A stretch of 64,000 nucleotides of DNA from Notospermus geniculatus (taxonomy: Eukaryota > Nemertea > Pilidiophora > Heteronemertea > Lineidae): contig NMRB01000046.1 of the NCBI GenBank assembly GCA_002633025.1, positions 76,220 through 140,219 of the forward strand. Direction: 5' to 3'. This document shows, in pieces, positions 11,846 through 24,003 of this stretch. The notes under the pieces are model-generated. The model did no database searches and was not told the DNA's origin. It saw only the letters and a list, made by a program, of their open reading frames with translations. The first letter of the stretch is position 1. The number at the start of each line of letters is the position of its first letter. The translations under genes and the position numbers were made by a program.

Positions 11846-11996
11846 ATGTATGATGATGATGATGTCAGATGATGATCATGCATGATGTGTGTGCTGTGCT
11901 GTGCATCATGTGCATGCATGGTGTATGTCATGATGTTGCTAGGCATGCATCCACGTACATGCATGCATGCATGCTGCACACTACATCATCATCATC
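11846..11996. repeat. TGA/CAT trinucleotide and GCAT simple sequence
   Basis: TGATGATGATGATG at one end, runs of GCATGCATGC in the middle, and CATCATCATCATC at the other end, together forming an imperfect inverted structure in the first WDR61 intron. Confidence 0.8.
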
Positions 11997-12278
11997 ATCC
12001 CTACATTATTAGTTAAGTACACACTGGTTGGACATGACCTTGGCGGGGGATGGCCCTTATATACCGGTAGGCTATGCCACTAAAACTTTATAACCCCAAA
12101 AGCGGATTGGGGACGGAAGTGATAGGCCTATATCATGATATCCAGATGGCTCACAAGTATGGAAACCTATTGTTCGATGAGATGCGGCTTGTTCCGTTTA
12201 TTGACAACCTTTGGGGATTCATGTGGGATTCTAAATTCGTTCCATGTTTATAGTCATTGGCTACATCATCTTTTTCAG

Positions 12279-15200
12279 TATTCGTTGGCTGCTAAACATG
12301 AGTCAGCCCATGCCGAGAGCATCTGGAGCTGTGCGTGGGTCAAGAGTGAAAAGGATGGGGCAGAAAACATAGTGACAGGGTCCTTGGATGACACAGTCAA
12401 ATGCTGGAAATGGTGAGCAATCTTACAGAGGTGCCATGTGAAATGTGATCATGGGTAACAAACCAAAAAAGATGTCATGATGTATTAATTTCTTATAAAA
12501 ACACTTATTTTAAACCATCTGTGAAAAAACTTTGAAATGAATATCATATCAGGTTGTCATCTAAGTTTACATTCTGTATTTTTCAGGGCTGATGAAAAAC
12601 TGGAGTTGAGGCATGTGATGGAAGGACATCAACTTGGCGTTGTATCAGTTGATATCGATCACACTGGCACTTGTATCCTTTTCTCAAAACATTCCAGTCA
12701 ATCCTCATTGTATTTTGGTTTAAGAATACTGTGATTATTACACTTCTGTATCATGAAGAGTCTGGCAACAACTGATGGACATCTTGGATGAGACCAGGCT
12801 ATTTCCTTAACTTGTTCCCAGTGGCGGCATCCAGCAGTTTAGACAGCCATATCAAACTCTGGGATCTTGAATCAGGGAAACAGTACAAGTCGATCGATGC
12901 TGGTCCAGTTGATGCTTGGACGGTCTGCTTCTCTCCCGACTCAAGATTCCTCGCATCTGGTAGCCACGTGGGAAAAATCAACTTATTTGGTGTCGAATCA
13001 GGAAAGAAAGAATCTTCATTAGACACAAGAGGAAAATTTACAATTAGTATAGCATACGTGAGTATGAGTATTGCATTACAGCATATGTGAGTATTATGAG
13101 TATCACAATACAGTGGAACCCTCCATGAATGGACACCTCTGCCAGGAGGATGCATCTCTACTGAGGACACCTAAGTTAAAGCCCCACTGTATTGAATCTG
13201 AAAAACGCAAATCATCGCCGCGATTCTTGACGTCAGTGCACGACGTCACGACGTGTAAAATGTACTGCGCTCCATCTGAATACATAGAGCCCTCCCTGTA
13301 GATTTTTTCATTGTGTGCTGAAAACTAGGCCTTGATTCTCGGAAATACGCATCAGGCAGGCATTTTGGGGACCTTCACGATGCTATGAGACCTCGACCAG
13401 CATTCTCCCAACACTTTGAAAATCCAGTAAAATTCAATCATGGTGTCCGCGGATCATTAAAAGTCATTAAAAAGCATTATTTTTCGTCATTGCATTTTTA
13501 AGGCCTTAAAAGTCATTAAATCCGCAACATTTGTCACTGTATGGCATTAAAAGGCATTAAATTGTGATTTTGTGGTCACTTCCAAAATAAATACACCGGA
13601 TTATTTCTCAGCTTGTGTTGTTTAATTAGGCCTAGGCCTAATCCTAATCTAATTACTTCCTAATTAATTGAAGCCTGGGGATCGCTGACAACATGGACAA
13701 TGGAGTTGTTCATCAATGCAGCACTCTGATCTCTGTACCAATAGACGCCGCTGTACATTTTGTGTACCGGTACACAGCCAAATGCTTGGCAGCCCAAGCT
13801 GATTAGTCTTGAGCAAATATGCTCATTGTCTGTGGATCATGTGTATTGTGTTAGGTAGTGCATGCATTGTTGAGGGCTAACTGTCACGTAATAAATTTAT
13901 ATAAGATTTACTGGTAAATTCATGTAATTTTCTTAATCAATGTGGCCAGATTAGAAACGGATCTTGCCTTTGAGAAGCATTAAATTTGGGAAATTTCTGG
14001 TATTAAAAAGCATTAAAAAGGCATTAAATTCATACCCCTCACAGCTGCATAAACCATGTCAATACTGTGGGGCTTTAAACTTGATGTTTCAATTCATTTT
14101 GACCTCCATTAATCAGGACACATCTCAATTAAGACCAACACTTGTAAGTCTGTAATTGACAGGTTTGCTTGGTTCCCCATTATGCAGTTCTGTGTTGATT
14201 CCAGGAAGATGGAGCAATAGACAAATCCCAAATTGACGTAAACGGGAAAGATCTGCGCACTTCCGCCGAAATAGCAACAAGAACCTCGGTCTGAAACTGA
14301 ATGACGTGACGCAGAGAACCCCACGACAGTGACTTGGACGACGTTGCGTCAGAGTTGACCATTGCTGAATCACGGATTTCAGATCGAGGTTCTTGTTGCT
14401 ATTTCGGCGGAAGTGCGCAGAACTTGGAATTTGGGATTTGTCTATACCAGTATCTTGTTTATGTTTTCCCTCCTCTTGTATCGGCCAAATATATGGAATC
14501 TATTATTTGTATTAACTGACCATTTTCTTTCAGAGTCCTGATGGGAAATACATCGCCTGTGGAGCCATAGATGGTATCATCAACATCTTTGACATGACCA
14601 CAGGGAAACTTGTCCATACGTTAGAAGGTCACGCCATGACCATCAGATCTTTATGCTTCTCACCTGATTCACAGCTTCTTATCACAGCATCTGATGACGG
14701 TCACATCAAAATGTATGACGTGTAAGTAGGAGTTCTTCGGAAATATCATCCAAGCAGGCACTCAACAATTTGAAGCTTTGGTTAATGCTCTCAGTAGAAT
14801 AGTCCTACAAGTGGTTGCTCCAGGCCTTGTCTTCTGAGGCGAGCAAAAACTGCNAAACAACTGCTCGCCTGAGAACAATAGAAAACTCTATTGTTCTCAG
14901 GCGAGCAGTTTTTTGCTCGCCTCAGGAGACAAGGCCTGTTGCTCTGGTGAATCACATCCACATTCCCTTGACCCATTATTTCCCTTTTATTCATTGAGCT
15001 CTTCTCTTTTCAGTCAACATGCCAATGTTGCTGGGACTTTATCAGGCCATGGATCATGGGTTCTCAACGTGTCCTACGCACCTGACAACCGACATTTTGT
15101 GTCATGGTAAGTTTGTGGCTATTAATGTACCGGTACCCCTTTTGCTTGATATCAGAGCATGTCACCTCTGAGGTAACGAGTTCGATGTGTGGGAAGTGGG

Positions 15201-15633
15201 AAAACATCTTCCATTGGTATACCTGGGCTGCATTGCACAAAACTCATGTTAGTGCTAACTTGGTGTTAGCACTAACTTTATGTTATGACGTAAAAAGACA
15301 ATGGATTTTTACGCCATTTAACATAAAGTTAGTGCTAACACCAAGTTAGCGCTATCATGAGTTTTGTGTGGACTGGTGGAGAAGGTATTCTAGGTACATG
15401 TATGGTGATTTGCAGCCTCATTGTATTACAGTTTTCTGGTTTCAACTTCATTATTTTTCTTCAGCTCATCCGACAAAACCGTGAAAGTCTGGAACTCCAG
15501 TGAACGGACGTGTGTGCACACCTTCCACGACCACATCGATCAAGTCTGGTCCGCGAAATACAACACAGCGGGATCGAAAATCGTATCTGTGTCGGACGAT
15601 CGTGCTGTTCATGTTTATAATTGTCCTGTCTGA
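12279..15633 (+). CDS. WDR61: WDR61/SKI8 WD40-repeat protein (first exon tentative)
   Basis: Six exons with consistent phases: 12279-12412, 12587-12672, 12822-13057, 14534-14721, 15014-15106 and 15465-15633 (TGA). The product is a single seven-bladed WD40 propeller of about 300 residues. Diagnostic blocks are [85 protein letters not shown], and [14 protein letters not shown], ending YNCPV. Identity to vertebrate WDR61 is high throughout. WDR61 is a subunit of the Ski complex (cytoplasmic RNA decay) and of the PAF1 transcription elongation complex. Exon 1 begins in phase 0 and needs an upstream start codon; a candidate is given at 11108. The exon 2 donor (GTATCC) is weak but the frame requires it. 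Confidence 0.93.
13172..13430. mobile_element. Repeat F, copy 1, with a partial Q element at its left edge
   Basis: Starts TTAAAGCCCCACTGTATTGA and contains GAATCTGAAAAACGCAAATC, TGACGTCnnnnnACGACGTC and CTAGGCCTTG. It recurs reversed at about 26041-26300. The bases just left (13104-13190) look like a CAGTGGAACCCTC terminus of family Q. Lies in a WDR61 intron. Confidence 0.8.
14216..14446. mobile_element. MITE family D, copy 1
   Basis: 231-bp foldback from AATAGACAAATCCCAAATTG to its complement GGGATTTGTCTATA. The arms of about 90 bp contain GCGCACTTCCGCCGAAAT and AACCTCGGTCTGAAAC. Lies in a WDR61 intron. Nine copies of D are in the window. Confidence 0.93.
14821..14938. mobile_element. Palindromic element K, copy 1, with 6-bp target duplication
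   Basis: 118 bp, CAGGCCTTG...CAAGGCCTG, with ACAATAG at the centre of both arms. Flanked on both sides by TTGCTC (14815-14820 and 14939-14944). Each arm contains a second hairpin (GGCGAGCA...TGCTCGCC). Position 14854 is an N inside the left arm. Lies in a WDR61 intron. Confidence 0.9.
15236..15368. mobile_element. Foldback element in last WDR61 intron
   Basis: CACAAAACTCATG at the left faces CATGAGTTTTGTG at the right; the arms continue through TTAGTGCTAAC and AACTTTATGTTA. Confidence 0.9.
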
Positions 15634-15712
15634 GGAAAGAGACTCAAATGAACTCATTGGATACGATCATGATTCTACAGGTACAAATTCGAGTTGTCAT
15701 TTTTAGAGACTG

Positions 15713-16090
15713 GGGAACCCGCTCACCGACAGGTCGGCGCTGCGAGCGCTTGTACCGAAACGACGTCATTGACGTCATTTTAGGTGTCATTGACGTCATG
15801 TTAGGTGCTGACATTGCATCATGAAAAAATTGCCTGTACATTTTTCTACAGGAAAAATGACACAAATGACGTTGCTTTTATCGCCATTGTATCTCTTCAT
15901 TTTAAGAAAAAAAGAAATGAGATTTAAAAAAAATTTCATCTGCTACAAGATGATGTAAGTTTTATTGTTGGGCGACCAACACAAATGGTTTATTTTCATG
16001 CCAGAAATAAATAGAAATAACGTTAGAAAAACAGAGACTTCGGTACAAACGCTCGCAGCGCCACGTCGTGACGTTAGTGTGCGGGTTCCT
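15713..16090. mobile_element. MITE family A, copy 2
   Basis: Starts GGGAACCCGC with GGTCGGCGCTGCGAGCG and TTGTACCGAAACGACGTC; ends with the inverted version finishing GCGGGTTCCTCATT. Contains an extra internal TCATTGACGTCATGTTAGGTG duplication not present in copies 1 and 3. Confidence 0.92.
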
Positions 16091-17917
16091 CATTGTGATG
16101 TGGGATTTTTGCACAAGGGCATACCAGTGTTTATTCAGATCCAATCTAATGAAAGTACAAACTAAGAAATTGGAGAAATACAGCATCGAGTTGCTGGTAC
16201 CGTACATCAAGTTTATTATCCTCTTGTCGGTGGGCAAATACCCAGAACTTCTGAAATACAGTGATAACGAATTCCTTTTCAGATAAATCCTCCAAGTTGT
16301 ACTTTTGATGTGGAATTTTGATTTTTGTGTGCAAAATCTGTAAATTTCTTGGTTTTTCTTCAAGAAATAACTGTGTATTGTAACTATTTTTATAGTCTAT
16401 TAAATGGAAATGCTTCTTGTAATCATGGTGGTTCTTTGCCTGTGTTTTATCTGGAACAAGATCAGTGTTCTCAAACCACTGTAACTTTGTTTCCTTCAGC
16501 GGACATATTTTGACAGAGCTTTCAGGTCACAATTAGAAATACATATCTTGTCCGATGGGTAATTTTATGATGTAGGCCCTGTCCCTGGACATTTGGCACA
16601 CTCGGTAGACAATCCCCGTCCCCTAAGCAGCTGAATGTGTTTCTCGTGGGACAGGGCATTGTCTATTGGGAGTTACAGTTCCTCAAGGATATGTTATTTA
16701 TCGCCACAACCTGTGATTTTGGCCTTCAAGAGCTGGTTCTGTTGCCACAATGCAAGAACACCTGAGCGCCATCTGTACGTCGCCTGATGAACTACCAAGT
16801 TTTCCTGTAAATTTCAGTTCCTCTAACTACCGCTAGACGTCGCGTTAGTGTAGGCCTAGACTGGTTCTTCGCCCGCGGAGCAATACGCGGGCCGGAGACC
16901 AGGCTAGAGTGCACCGAAGCGACACCTAACGGTGACTTTTGGAACCAAGCCAAGAAGACACGCACTGCCATTGTACAGTGTACATTGTACATGTTACACG
17001 CGGTGTACCAATGGTTTCTACGTCGTGATAACCGATTTAATTTCCATATTTACGGGGTAAGCTCAGTCGAATATTATTCATCTGATTCGGGAGGATTGTA
17101 AGAATCTACAGTTTGTACTACAACTGAGTGTAGGGCACTCAAAAATACCGTCTGAGTGGTGGAATTTGAGAGAATTTTTGTTATGGATGACCTCCAAATC
17201 ATGTCAGCTGATTAGACATGCACACAGTGCATGATGCATTGTATCTGTGTACATGCCGGCTCAGCAGGCGCATCAGCTGGACCCGCGGTGTGTCGTGAGT
17301 GTAAAAGAAAGGGAGGTCCAGTGTGATGATGTCCACGTCCACTGTTTGATTAATCTTATACAGATGGTCTAAGTAGATGGAACACAAAGCAGTAGGCCTA
17401 GGCCTAGAATAGAATTTTCATCTTTTCGATCTTCTTTTTTTGAAGACGTCGCTCCGATCCCATGATCCCTTCATTCTTCTTCTTGCCCTTGGCCTTATTA
17501 ATTTCATTTCAGAACGACAGAACAGGGAACGACTTTACAATCCCTGCTCATCAATTGACGGAATAAGCCGCATCGTTATGATTGTACAATAACAATAGGA
17601 TAGGCTAGGCCTACCCTGGAGGTTGTAAGAAAAGCTTGCTGATCAAAACTGCAAAACTGTTCAAATCAATATGCTCCAGAGCAGATTCATTCTAGCATTA
17701 AAAAATGTGGTTTAGAGTCTTGTGTTGTATCTTATTGCCTCAGTTTCCACTTACGCCATGATGTAACCTCATGTCCGTAGTGTCCATAGTTAACCAAATC
17801 CAGAATGCACACAAAAGTGCCCAAATTAACTCAACAGTCAGTGAGCCGAAATTCTGGTAAAAAATTGAAGCTGTAACTGAACTGATGCAATCTCGATGTC
17901 CAGGATGTGGGAGATGG
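16091..17917. other. Intergenic, nothing recognised
   Basis: Downstream of WDR61. Some GGCCTAGGCC palindromes (about 17397) and AT-rich stretches; no exon, RNA gene or strong repeat seen. Confidence 0.5.
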
Positions 17918-18166
17918 TATAGACCATTCTCAAATTGCCAGATCTGCGCACTTCCTCCGAAATTTCAACCATAACCTCGATCTGAAACCGGGTGACGTGA
18001 CGCAATTCATTATTCAGCAATGGTCGAGTCTGACGCAACGTCGTCGACGTCACTGTCGCGGGGCTGTCTGCGTCACGTCATTCAGCTTCAGACCGAGGTT
18101 ATGGTTGAAATTTCGGCGGAAGTGCGCAGATCTTTCTCGTTTACGTCAATTTGAGAACGGTCTATT
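17918..18166. mobile_element. MITE family D, copy 2
   Basis: TATAGACCATTCTCAAATTG to TTGAGAACGGTCTATT with the usual arms and the central TCAGCAATGGTCGAGTCTGA block. Confidence 0.93.
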
Positions 18167-18664
18167 GTTGTTCAGAACTGTCATCCGTATTTTTTCTGAT
18201 GTCTGGGTCAGATGACATTGTTTGAGCAATCTCATGTCATCTGATGAGCATCATGACCCATGTTGCCAGTGGTTTGTTAGTCTGGCTCATGGCTTGTTTG
18301 TCTCAGTTCACAAGATACATGTACTTCATTCAGAATGTCTAACAAGCTTCTGTCCTGTGACTCACTGATATATGACTGACTGTGACTGTGTGTATCTTTT
18401 ACAGTCACTTTTCCTTGTACTGCACTGAAGTGAATGTATCTTTATGTCAGATTGTCATACATGTACATTTACTCTACCTGGGACCACCCATGCATTGTGC
18501 AATGAGTTGGTAACACCATCTTTGTGACTAGGTTTCATCCATCCAAAAACTTCTGGGGTAGCACGTCAGATGCAGGTCTCACAGACTCCTGATGAGGTTG
18601 GAGCCAAGTGTAGACGACAGTACCAATTGCATTGTATTTCATTTTTCCGTCAGGGTCGACGCTA

Positions 18665-18960
18665 TAGCATTTATTGGCCCTGGTAAAGTACGGAGGAGGT
18701 CGCCGCGTTAGGTCAACAGACGGCGCTGAGAGAGTCGACCAATGAGAGCACCGAGCAACCGGTAACCAAGCTGGCCTGAGACACTTTTTCATTGGCTGAA
18801 CGGTTCGTAGCCATGGTAGCACAAGAACATGCGTTGCCAACGGGCCAAAGAGTTCTGAAAGCAGCGTGCTGATAGGCTGTAAAACTCACGCCAGGCCCTG
18901 ACGCCATCTGTTGACCAAACGCGGCGACTTCCACGAAGTAAAGCAGTTGTGGAGAGTGGG
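18665..18960. mobile_element. Foldback element P
   Basis: GGTAAAGTACGGAGGAGGTCGCCGCG at the left mirrors CGCGGCGACTTCCACGAAGTAAAG at the right, continuing through GTTAGGTCAACAGACGGCG and its complement. This explains the overlapping open frames here. Confidence 0.8.
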
Positions 18961-20560
18961 TAAACCGAAGGGGCGCGGTACACAACTGCGCAGGGAGTTT
19001 AATGGTACACCAGATTTGATTTCTACCAGGTATCAAGTCATCATCATCATTCAGGTGTAATGGTCATCATAGCCATTTTCATTCACAGCTGCAATCACGT
19101 ACCATTTCTTCTCGTTCATAATTCCAGTCAACCGTTGTATCAACACCATGGAGACAGCTTGTTGTTCTGAGTTGATTGTATGCCGTCTGTTTCATTGATG
19201 ATGGCGATTAGGAAAATACGATCATTCATGATTAATTCATCATGAAGACAACGCATCATTTCTACTGCATTATTTATCAACCCGGCCATTATAGGCCTTT
19301 CACTTGTCCGTAATGAATATCATGGGATGGGTGCAGGCCTCATAGAAGTCTACCAGTACAGGGCTAGAATTTAAAATTTTGTGGGGCACTGCCATTTTGG
19401 CCTTGGGTAATGATGATGTCAAGTAAGATTTAACAGGGGCACCAAGGCCGCTGCACATTTTTGGGGGTGGGCACCCAAGGCCATGGCTATGGTGGCCGTG
19501 GTAAAATTCTAGCCCTGCCAGTACTCCGAGTCTCCTTTGTATGAAGGTTGCCTGCATGGTACATGTAGTTCAAAACTTTGGCGGGATGGCTGGCAGGCCT
19601 CAAACTAGAAGTCTACTACTGGATTGTATAAAGGTTGCCTGCTGGTGGTTCAAAACTTTGGCATGTTTTAGGTGTACAGTCCAGTTTCTGCCAATGGCAG
19701 TATGGGCATTGCTGTACTCAACTGGGCAAGAGTTCTTGACTGTTTTCATTCAAACTTCCTTCAAGCATGTCAAGGTTCAAGTTCAATGTACATTTCTTCT
19801 TGGTCATACATCGGCCCGTTATGGTTGCATGTCTTGACACAAGCTGAGTGTGTGTAGCTGTACAAATCATTGAAGTAGTTTGGCATACAGCCCAGTCTGT
19901 ACCAATATGGGCATGATGTAACTCATGTACGCCACTCAACTGGGCATAGTTTGTGAGTGTTCATTCACATCTCCTTCAATGTACATTTCTTTTTCTTCCT
20001 GGTCAGATACACCGCACCGGGTCATATCGTGCCATTATGAATGCACGTCTTGGCAGAATCTGAGTCTACTCTGTGCAGCTGCTTTCCTTATTCGTACTGA
20101 CAGCGACTAGACAAGTTAAAATCTTCAGTCCCAGTTTGATATCTGGAACAACACTTGGTGAAGGGATGATAACATTGTTAATATGATAAATGCTTACACA
20201 TTGATAACTGATAACGCCACAATGGTTGACGTAATGAACTGCTGCGATAATTTTGACGATATTATCAGGAGGTATTCAAGTCATCATCATGCCTAATTTA
20301 CCGATCATTACATTGACACGGAAGGCTCGTAACTTCTTGCATGTCTTGTATGCGGTGGGTTGGCCACGAGTGGTGATTGCTGATGATATATTGATTTTAT
20401 CAGCTGTTCGGAGTTCAATAGTCTTCAATAAACATGGCTTCAGCTCTAGCTGTCAGTCAATGTCAGTTCATTTCATTTCTCTCTGTGTTACTTTCAGCCG
20501 AGGTGTGTGTCATTGTCACTGAAGCACTTTACCTTCGATTGAAGGACAGACCCAACACCA
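18961..20560. other. Intergenic with one small foldback
   Basis: About 19352-19520 is a foldback (TACAGGGCTAGAATTT / AAATTCTAGCCCTG). Around 19550-20050 are loosely repeated blocks (GTTCAAAACTTTGGC, CAATGTACATTTCTT, CAACTGGGCA). No gene recognised. Confidence 0.5.
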
Positions 20561-20993
20561 TCCTCCCATAGCAGGGCTTTGGTCTAGCTTCTCTTTACAC
20601 TCCCACTTTCGGGGTTCTCCACAGGGTTTGAAACAGACCGGGCGCTGGTGACGTCACATGGTTACTGATATCGGAAGCCGCTGCCGCACGCGCGTCCTCA
20701 GTGGGGGTCTGGGGCCTCCCCCAGAAAATTTGAAATCTAGAAGCCCTGAAATGCGATTTCCCAGCATTTCGGAAGGCAAATCTAGCTCCTGTTGGTGCTT
20801 GGAAAACCTCAGTGTTATTGAAAGTGGATAATTTTGACCAGGCGGAGATTTTTTTGACCGGGTGGCAGATTTTTAGACCGGGTGCTGAGATCAATCCTGC
20901 ATTTTAGAACGGGTGCCGCGCCCGTTAGTGGAGAACCCTGCACATTTGAATGGATGAAGAGGAGCGAGGTAAAGCCCCCTGCTATGGGAGGAT
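20561..20993. mobile_element. Foldback family O, copy 1
   Basis: CATCCTCCCATAGCAGGGCTTT at the left and AAAGCCCCCTGCTATGGGAGGATG at the right, with GGGTTCTCCACAGGGTT and GTGGAGAACCCTG nested inside. Same ends as 23889-24003. Confidence 0.8.
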
Positions 20994-21947
20994 GACCTAA
21001 CGAGGTCAGCAATCAGAATTGATCAAGTCCAGCGGTTTAGGAGTCGTATTGACAGGCTTGCTTTTGCAAAGCTCATGCATAGCGTTCGTCACTATTGGCT
21101 CATACATAAAAATACCCGTGTTTTTCCAGACCCGTGTCAAACCCGTGTGTACGAAAATCCCGGCGAGAGGTCACACTACTACACTGTAGTTAAGTAGCCC
21201 GGCGACAGTTGCGCTGCAAACATTGACTCTTCGGTCATTTCTGAATTGGCACACATTGTCGGAGGCGCGAAAACGACGTCACTTAATGGCTGCGCCATCT
21301 GTTGCCGTGCGAAGAACTAACGAACACACGGGGATTTCGAAAAGCACGGCGAGATTGCCATGTCTCAAAAACCCGCGTTTTTCAGACACGGGTTTCTTGA
21401 AGCCCGGCAGTTCATAGGTGTGACCGCAAAACACCCAGGGATTTTATGTATTGTAACCACGGCTAGTGTGTGGAGTTGACTCCATTGTTGTGTCAAGGAC
21501 GCTGATTGTCTTGCGATTGATTTTAGCCGATATCACTTTATCAGGATTGTATCATGTATCATGGTTTTGGCTGACATTCCTGGAAATTTGGTTGAACAGA
21601 ACATGTAGGATGCACTTGACCTAATCGTATCTTGTTTGGAGAGCAAGTCCTGTGCCCTCGTTCATACATACATGTCCTAATAAGGTCTTATATTTGTATA
21701 GTTCTTGTAGCTTTGGAAATTATGCCAGATGTTATAATTGGGCTAATAGACGCAATCGAACATGCTGAACAAACATTCGTGATTGATTTGAGTGGGACGT
21801 TTTTACATTCTGAGATGATTTGGTTGCCAACTTTTAACCAACGGTAAACAGTGTAACACTCACTTCACATCATTCAGCTGTGAATTATGTCCTGTCCAAG
21901 CCCCAGAAAACGATAAAAGTTGGTCACAATATACGTTCATGTCTGTA

Positions 21948-22438
21948 AAGTCTAGCGTACATCGCACTTTTAAAATGTACGGCTGGAAGCAACTGATCCG
22001 ATCAGTGATGTACGCACTGCGCGCACAGTGCAAATTCAGTAACTCAGAAAAACTAGGAGCATCCAATCAGTCATTGTCCTGACCGCATTCATCGACCCAG
22101 CGACTGACAGTAACTAGGTGGCATCCGGGGCATGCCGTTGGAGTAATGTACAAGTCACATGATAACCAACATGTGATGAGACTCGATTTTATTCAGAAAC
22201 TGGCACTGATTACTCACAAGCCCGCGTACCGGTACACAACCAGTCACTAGAAAGTTGAACATGTGCAACTCGTGGTGACTGGCGATTACTCAGTTCCGGC
22301 GAGTTGCAAGGGTGCGTACATTGACCATTTCTGGCGACTGATCATTGTCTACAGTTCCAGATAGTTCCTCCCGGTTGCCAGGTGGCTTGGTGGCGACAAG
22401 TTGTATCTAGTCGCAAGTGCAATGTAGGCTAGGCTGTA
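21948..22438. mobile_element. Repeat family L, copy 1
   Basis: About 490 bp, starting CTAGCGTACATCGCAC and ending AGTCGCAAGTGCAATGTAGGCTAG. It shares CATGTGCAACTCGTGG, CTGGCGACTGATC and GATCCAATCAG-like blocks, in opposite orientation, with 48154-48630. Confidence 0.8.
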
Positions 22439-23005
22439 GAAAGTTGGTCACCACACAGATGTATACAATTTCATGTCTGTGAAGTCACCTCTCTGAGATG
22501 CGCTCCTGACATGCCTGTAGGTGGCAGCACAGGCAAATTCATGTCTGTGACGTTTGACATGATGTGAATGAGATTTCAGGTTGTCACCGCTCAGGTGTAC
22601 TCCTTCTCCCGCAAAAACACCTTATGTTGTAAGTGGCGATGAGCCAGCACTTATGCTATTCCGTTTTTCACCTCCGCTGTCTACTGTTTCAATAGCGAAA
22701 TGGCAAAGAACGGCCCGTCAGGTATGGAATCATATACCTGTGTTTTCTCCAACTTTCATCGTCTTCCCAGGGCTGTTGATGCGAGCGATAAATACGAAAA
22801 TATGAAAGAGCCAGTTTCGACGTGATGTTTTGGGTTCACCAGATAATGTACCAGTCACGCCAAAATGTGGGTCATGGTATGCGAGGCATGCGTACTAAGA
22901 AACAAGGGAAGTAGGCCTTAGATGCTGCATCCTCCAATAGCCATGATAGCAGGGATTTGGTCTCACTCCTCTTCATAGGGTCGCACACAAAAGCCCTGAT
23001 GAAAT

Positions 23006-23535
23006 GGGAACCTTAGCCGACTTCCTCAATAGGTGTCGCTAGTGGTTAAAACTATTGAAATGAAACTGACATCCCGGTCCTGATCAATGAGGAACCCGCC
23101 CTGCGGTTTATCCCGACAGGTCGGCGCTGCGAGCGATTGTACCGAAACGACGTCATTGACGTCATTTTAGGTGTTGACGTTGCGTCATGAAAAAATTTCC
23201 TGTACATTTTTCTACAGGAAGAATGACACAAATGACGTTGTCCTTATCGCTATTGGATCTCTTAATTTTAAGAAAAAAAGGAATGAGTTTAAAAGAAAAT
23301 TTCACCTGCTACACGATGATGTAAGTTTTACTGCCATGCGACCAACACAAATGGTTTATTTTCACGCAAGAAATATATGGAAATAACGTTAGAAAAAAGA
23401 TATTTCGGTCACATCGCTCGCAGCGCCACGTTGTGACGTTAGTGTGCGGGTTCCCCATTTCCCACACAAAAGGTGTCCATTGTATAGGATCTGTTTTCGG
23501 TGTGCTGCCCTCTATTGTAGGTAGGATCCTATTGG
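23006..23535. mobile_element. Repeat family B, copy 1, interrupted by a family A element
   Basis: The left part (CCTCAATAGGTGTCGCTAGTGG ... CCTGATCAAT) and right part (TTTCCCACACAAAAGG ... TAGGATCC) are contiguous in the uninterrupted copy at 36647-36812. The intervening 23091-23455 is MITE A. Confidence 0.88.
23091..23455. mobile_element. MITE family A, copy 3, nested in family B
   Basis: GGAACCCGCC at the left, GCGGGTTCCCC at the right, with the same interior as copies 1 and 2. The empty site (GATCAATTTCCCACAC) at about 36728 suggests at most a 2-3 bp target duplication (AT or AAT). Confidence 0.92.
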
Positions 23536-23601
23536 ATCTCCCAGCCAAGCATGAGGCAGTCAGAAAACCATTGCCCGATCAGTGAATGCAATATCCTGCT
23601 G

Positions 23602-23871
23602 TATAGACAAATCCCAAATTCCCAGATCTGCGCACTTCCGCCGAAATGGCAAACAGAACCTCGACCTGAAACCAGCTGAGGTGACGCAATCCATGATTCA
23701 GCAATGGTCGACTCTGACGCAACGTCATCGAACTCACTGTCGTCACATGGTCGTGGAGTTTTCTGCGTCACGTCATTCAGTGTCAGATGGTTTCAGACCG
23801 AGGTTCTGTTTATGATTTCGGCGGAAGTGCGCAGATTTTTCTCGTTTTCGTCAATTTGGGATTTGTCTATA
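23602..23871. mobile_element. MITE family D, copy 3
   Basis: TATAGACAAATCCCAAATT to AATTTGGGATTTGTCTATA. It carries a small internal expansion (CACATGGTCGTGGAGTT, TGTCAGATGG) relative to other copies. Confidence 0.92.
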
Positions 23872-23888
23872 CTTGTTCTTGGGTCAGC

Positions 23889-24003
23889 TAGCATCCTCCC
23901 ACAGCAGGGTTTTAATACCGTGCTCCTCTTCATCTGCTCACTTCATGTGCCGGTACATGTATATGAGGAGGAACGAGACAAACCCTGCTATGGGAGGATG
24001 AAG
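23889..24003. mobile_element. Foldback family O, copy 2
   Basis: CATCCTCCCACAGCAGGGTTT ... AAACCCTGCTATGGGAGGATG with CTCCTCTTCAT-like inner arms; shorter version of 20561-20993. Confidence 0.85.

Noticed and set aside
12135-12416. ORF start at 12135 as the WDR61 N-terminus
   Set aside because: The frame upstream of 12279 has no similarity to WDR61, while a good acceptor (TTTTTCAG) precedes 12279.
18535-19036. Overlapping minus-strand ORFs of about 100 codons
   Set aside because: They lie across the inverted-repeat element P (18665-18960) and resemble no protein family.
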